Source of the DNA: Mortierella sp. BCC40632
Lineage: Eukaryota; Mortierellomycota; Mortierellomycetes; Mortierellales; Mortierellaceae
Assembly (NCBI GenBank): GCA_011634665.1
Contig: WAEK01000024.1
Location: 323,001 to 387,000 of the forward strand
Direction of reading: 5' to 3'
DNA: 64,000 bases
Shown: piece by piece, positions 61,704 to 64,000 of the stretch
How the letters are laid out: each line of letters begins with the position of its first letter
Position numbering within the stretch: the stretch's first letter is position 1
The notes under the pieces: model-generated
Database searches by the model: none
What the model saw: the letters and a program-made list of their open reading frames with translations, nothing else
What the model was told of the DNA's origin: nothing
Translations under genes and position numbers: made by a program

Positions 61704-62561
61704 GAACATGCGCGGTCTAAATGGCGCACAATCTCTGTTTTAATATGGATCGTAGACAGTTCTCTCTTGAGCATGGTCTTGTCCAGACATCATCATGCAT
61801 CTTGCTATGGTATGCATAGTGAAAAGGGGGAGGGGGGACGTGTTGTTGTTCTGCAAAAGAGCGACGGTTACAAAAAAAAAATCATCTTGTGGAGAAGAGA
61901 AGGTGTTCATCTTGGCTGACCAAGAAAGGACAGGGAACAAAGTGCTTCTCTGCCTTTGTCCAATGCATAAAAAAAAAAAAAAAGGTTCGATCCGAATCTC
62001 GTGGCACGGATTGCCGATCAACGGAAAAAAAGAGGCTGACAGACTGGACTGGTCAGTGAGATTCTGACTTTGGAGGTGGTTGGTTACCAAGAGTGCCGGA
62101 ATGGCAACAGGAGCCTTTTATTTTTTTTTTCGAATCGAAAGAATGAACTAAAGCTTTCAAGATGCTTCAGAGAGCGAAATGCACTCGAGCCCCTCATGCA
62201 TGGCTCCCTTTTCTTTTTTTTTTTCTTTTTTTCAGCCAGAACCCCCTCGCCCAATCCATTGAGACGCGGCCTCCCCCCCTTTGAGCCTTTGTAAACTTTG
62301 TGGAGAAGGAAAAAAAAAAAAATAGTCATTTTCACGAGCAAAAAGAACACACAACAGGCGCCAATTGCACAGAGCGTGCGCATTGGCCATGTTGCGGGAC
62401 AGATGGGAAGGGTAACTACTCCTTTGGGCGACGGTCAACCGGCATGTGGAAGAATCCGGAAGAGCGAGGCATCCTTTCACCCCCTCCACCCCCCCTTCTC
62501 CGCAACTGGTGTTGCGGCGCGTCCGACTCTGACTCTTTTTTTTTTTTCTCGAGCGACTGGG

Positions 62562-62562
<1 letters not shown>

Positions 62563-62608
<46 letters not shown>
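62563..62608. repeat. (TGTC)n microsatellite
   Basis: About eleven TGTC tetranucleotides, 205 bp upstream of the kinase start codon, within a pyrimidine-rich promoter. Confidence 0.85.
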
Positions 62609-62811
62609 CGCCTTTCATTTTCTTCTACTTCTTGTCCTCTCTCTCTTTCTCTCTCTTCTCTTCTTCTTCTTCTTCTTCTCTCTTGTGAAATCCATCCATC
62701 CAATTCCATCTCTCTCTCACGCTCATGCACTCTGCCTAATCGGCCCTTCTTTCTCCTCCCATCTGGCTACTGCTGCTTTGACCATTTGCTCCCTGCTCTT
62801 GTTCTGTCGAG

Positions 62812-63828
62812 ATGATCTCGCTGAAAACCTTACAGCAGACCCTTGCGGCCACACGACGTGTTGCCTCATCCCCAAGGTCCATTCGTGTTCTCTCCAGACC
62901 AACTCTGGCTCCATCCTCACGTTCCCTCTCAACCATCAGTGCATCGCACTTTAAAGAATCAGAAGACCAGGATCTGGACGAGGACGGAGACATCTCTCCA
63001 GTGCAGCATTGTCCACCACCACACTCTGCTGCATCGCAACAAGGTCCAACGGCCTACTCGCCTTCTTCATTCTCTACCCCGACCGCCACCACTACTACCA
63101 CTACTACTGCCGCAGAGTCGCAACCAACAAGCTACTATGATCCACAACGAGTCAAGTTGGCAGCGAGTCGTGCTCAGACACCCCTTTCGATCGCGCAATG
63201 TCTCCGACTGGGTGACTCGCTTAGTACAAAGTCCTTGCTCAAGAATCTTTCGTTCCTTAACCGCGAACTCCCCGTCCGGTTCTCCAAACGGATAATCGAA
63301 CTCAGCAATCTGCCCACGGAGCTGAGAAAGACGGAGCCATTCATGAGTCTAATCCAGAATTACTCGGCTTCATTCCATGAGCTCCAGTCTTATTCGGACA
63401 ATAGTCGACTTTGGTAAGGAGCGAGAGGAGGGGGAGAAGTTTGACCTGGAAAGAGGAGAGAGATCTTTGTGAGAAGAGAGACTATGAGAGGGAGGAATGG
63501 GAGAGAGAAGGGGATTGAGAATGGCTGTGAGAATAGTCTGTTTTGACTGGGCAATCAAAGGTCATGGAAGGAACCACAATGCATGACTAATATGATCTTT
63601 TCTGTTTGACTGGAATGGGAAAAATAACAACGACAACAAAAACAACAAAAACAACGAACAACAGGTTCCTCTCGCCTAGTATCCACCACAGTGAAGGAAT
63701 CGACCTGGACGACAACGAGGCCATGCAGCGAGCCATCCAACGAGAGTATGCAGACCTTCTCCAGAGAGTCACCAACCGCCACAAGCAAGGTAACAAAAAA
63801 AAAAAAAAAAAAAAAAGGAAACCGAGGA

Positions 63829-63876
<48 letters not shown>

Positions 63877-64000
63877 ACCTTTGCATGACTGCATGGCGAG
63901 CCAAACCTTAGCGGAATCCATTTTTTTCATTCTTTTCTTCCACACGTGCGAGACATTGTGCTTCGATAAACCCCTTTAGCCATGCCTTGCTTCCGACTTT
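62812..64000 (+). CDS. Mitochondrial PDK/BCKDK-family protein kinase (5' part)
   Basis: Exon 1 62812-63413, exon 2 63665-63789, probable exon 3 from 63980 running out of the window; introns are GT-AG with phases 2 and 1. The N-terminus is Arg/Ser/Thr-rich (MISLKTLQQTLAATRRVASS..), a mitochondrial presequence, followed by a disordered Thr/Pro/Ser stretch. From about residue 118 the sequence is the helical N-terminal domain of alpha-ketoacid dehydrogenase kinases: TPLSIAQCLRLG, FLNRELPVRFSKRIIELSNLPTELR, MSLIQNYSASFHELQSY, and in exon 2 AIQREYADLLQRVTNRHKQ. These kinases phosphorylate and switch off E1 of pyruvate or branched-chain dehydrogenase. The GHKL ATP-binding domain lies beyond the window, so the substrate cannot be settled. 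A pyrimidine-rich promoter with (TGTC)n precedes the start. Confidence 0.88.
63831..63872. repeat. (GA)n microsatellite in intron 2 of the kinase gene
   Basis: About 21 GA units, following a poly(A) run that starts 8 nt after the donor site GTAACA. Confidence 0.85.

Larger units (their letters stand above)
51421..62811. other. 11.4-kb gene-poor region rich in homopolymers and microsatellites
   Basis: I found no credible coding exon: open frames on both strands are short, overlap each other and translate into low-complexity Ser/Arg/Glu/Lys or Phe/Leu/Ser strings. No tRNA, snRNA or rRNA signature was recognised. Contents include (GA)n at about 51564-51590, 51855-51880, 52331-52381 and 60358-60432, (GT)n at 53681-53721, a long poly(A) at 54493-54536, poly(T)/poly(A) runs of 15-30 nt roughly every few hundred bases, poly(C) at 58800-58814, (TTA)n at 61371-61430 and (TGTC)n at 62563-62608. 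The left end must contain the promoter of the LRR gene and the right end that of the mitochondrial kinase. Unannotated noncoding transcripts cannot be excluded. Confidence 0.6.

Noticed and set aside
61983..62003. GGTTCGATCC-like segment resembling a tRNA T-arm
   Set aside because: No matching acceptor stem, D-arm or anticodon arm could be folded upstream.

Overview
This 64 kb window is nuclear DNA of a filamentous fungus. Short GT-AG introns of roughly 60-300 bp, very long poly(A)/poly(T) runs and dinucleotide tracts between and inside genes, Asn/Gln-rich F-box and LRR proteins, and surface proteins with kelch-like heads and Pro/Gln/Tyr tails all suggest Mucoromycota, most likely a Mortierellaceae-type soil fungus. 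That placement is an inference. I saw no rRNA gene, convincing tRNA gene or CRISPR array.

Left edge (1-3.6 kb, minus strand): the 5' part of a large gene that runs off the window. Its N-terminal half is a FEN1/XPG-type flap-nuclease domain with all the expected acidic residues. A basic linker with a KKRKV-type nuclear signal follows, then a long helical region. At the window edge comes a hydrophobic-strand plus D-P-G motif like the first RuvC motif of TnpB/Fanzor (OMEGA) nucleases. One base appears to be missing from a T6 run in the FEN1 part. A 41-nt near-perfect palindrome lies about 130 bp upstream.

5-27.5 kb (minus strand): a tandem array of seven paralogous genes, called A to G here. 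Each encodes a signal peptide, a kelch/galactose-oxidase-like beta-propeller ectodomain, a low-complexity stalk, one transmembrane helix and a cytoplasmic Q/P/Y-rich tail. All share three introns at the same positions and phases, including a 49-52 nt micro-exon. A and B are a tandem duplicate pair, and the block D-E is duplicated as F-G (about 6.4 kb). Within each pair, flanks, signal peptides, transmembrane segments and tails are nearly identical, while the middle of the ectodomain differs strongly. C has lost its tail, D has a late stop followed by a readable remnant of the usual C-terminus, and F has lost reading frame at the exon 3/exon 4 junction.

27.6-51.4 kb: housekeeping and regulatory genes. 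These are an 11-exon WDR62/MABP1-like WD40 scaffold (minus), an F-box/RNI protein with poly-Asn and poly-Gln (plus), a mitochondrial PPR-type protein (minus), the E3 subunit dihydrolipoyl dehydrogenase in seven exons (minus), and a Gln-rich LRR/RNI protein (minus).

51.4-62.8 kb: an 11.4 kb stretch with no credible gene, full of homopolymers and microsatellites. At the right edge (62.8-64.0 kb, plus) begins a mitochondrial PDK/BCKDK-family kinase gene. The E3 enzyme and a likely kinase regulator of the same class of complexes therefore lie about 17 kb apart.

Exon coordinates were assigned by eye from splice consensus, reading frame and, in the array, comparison of paralogues. No database search was possible.
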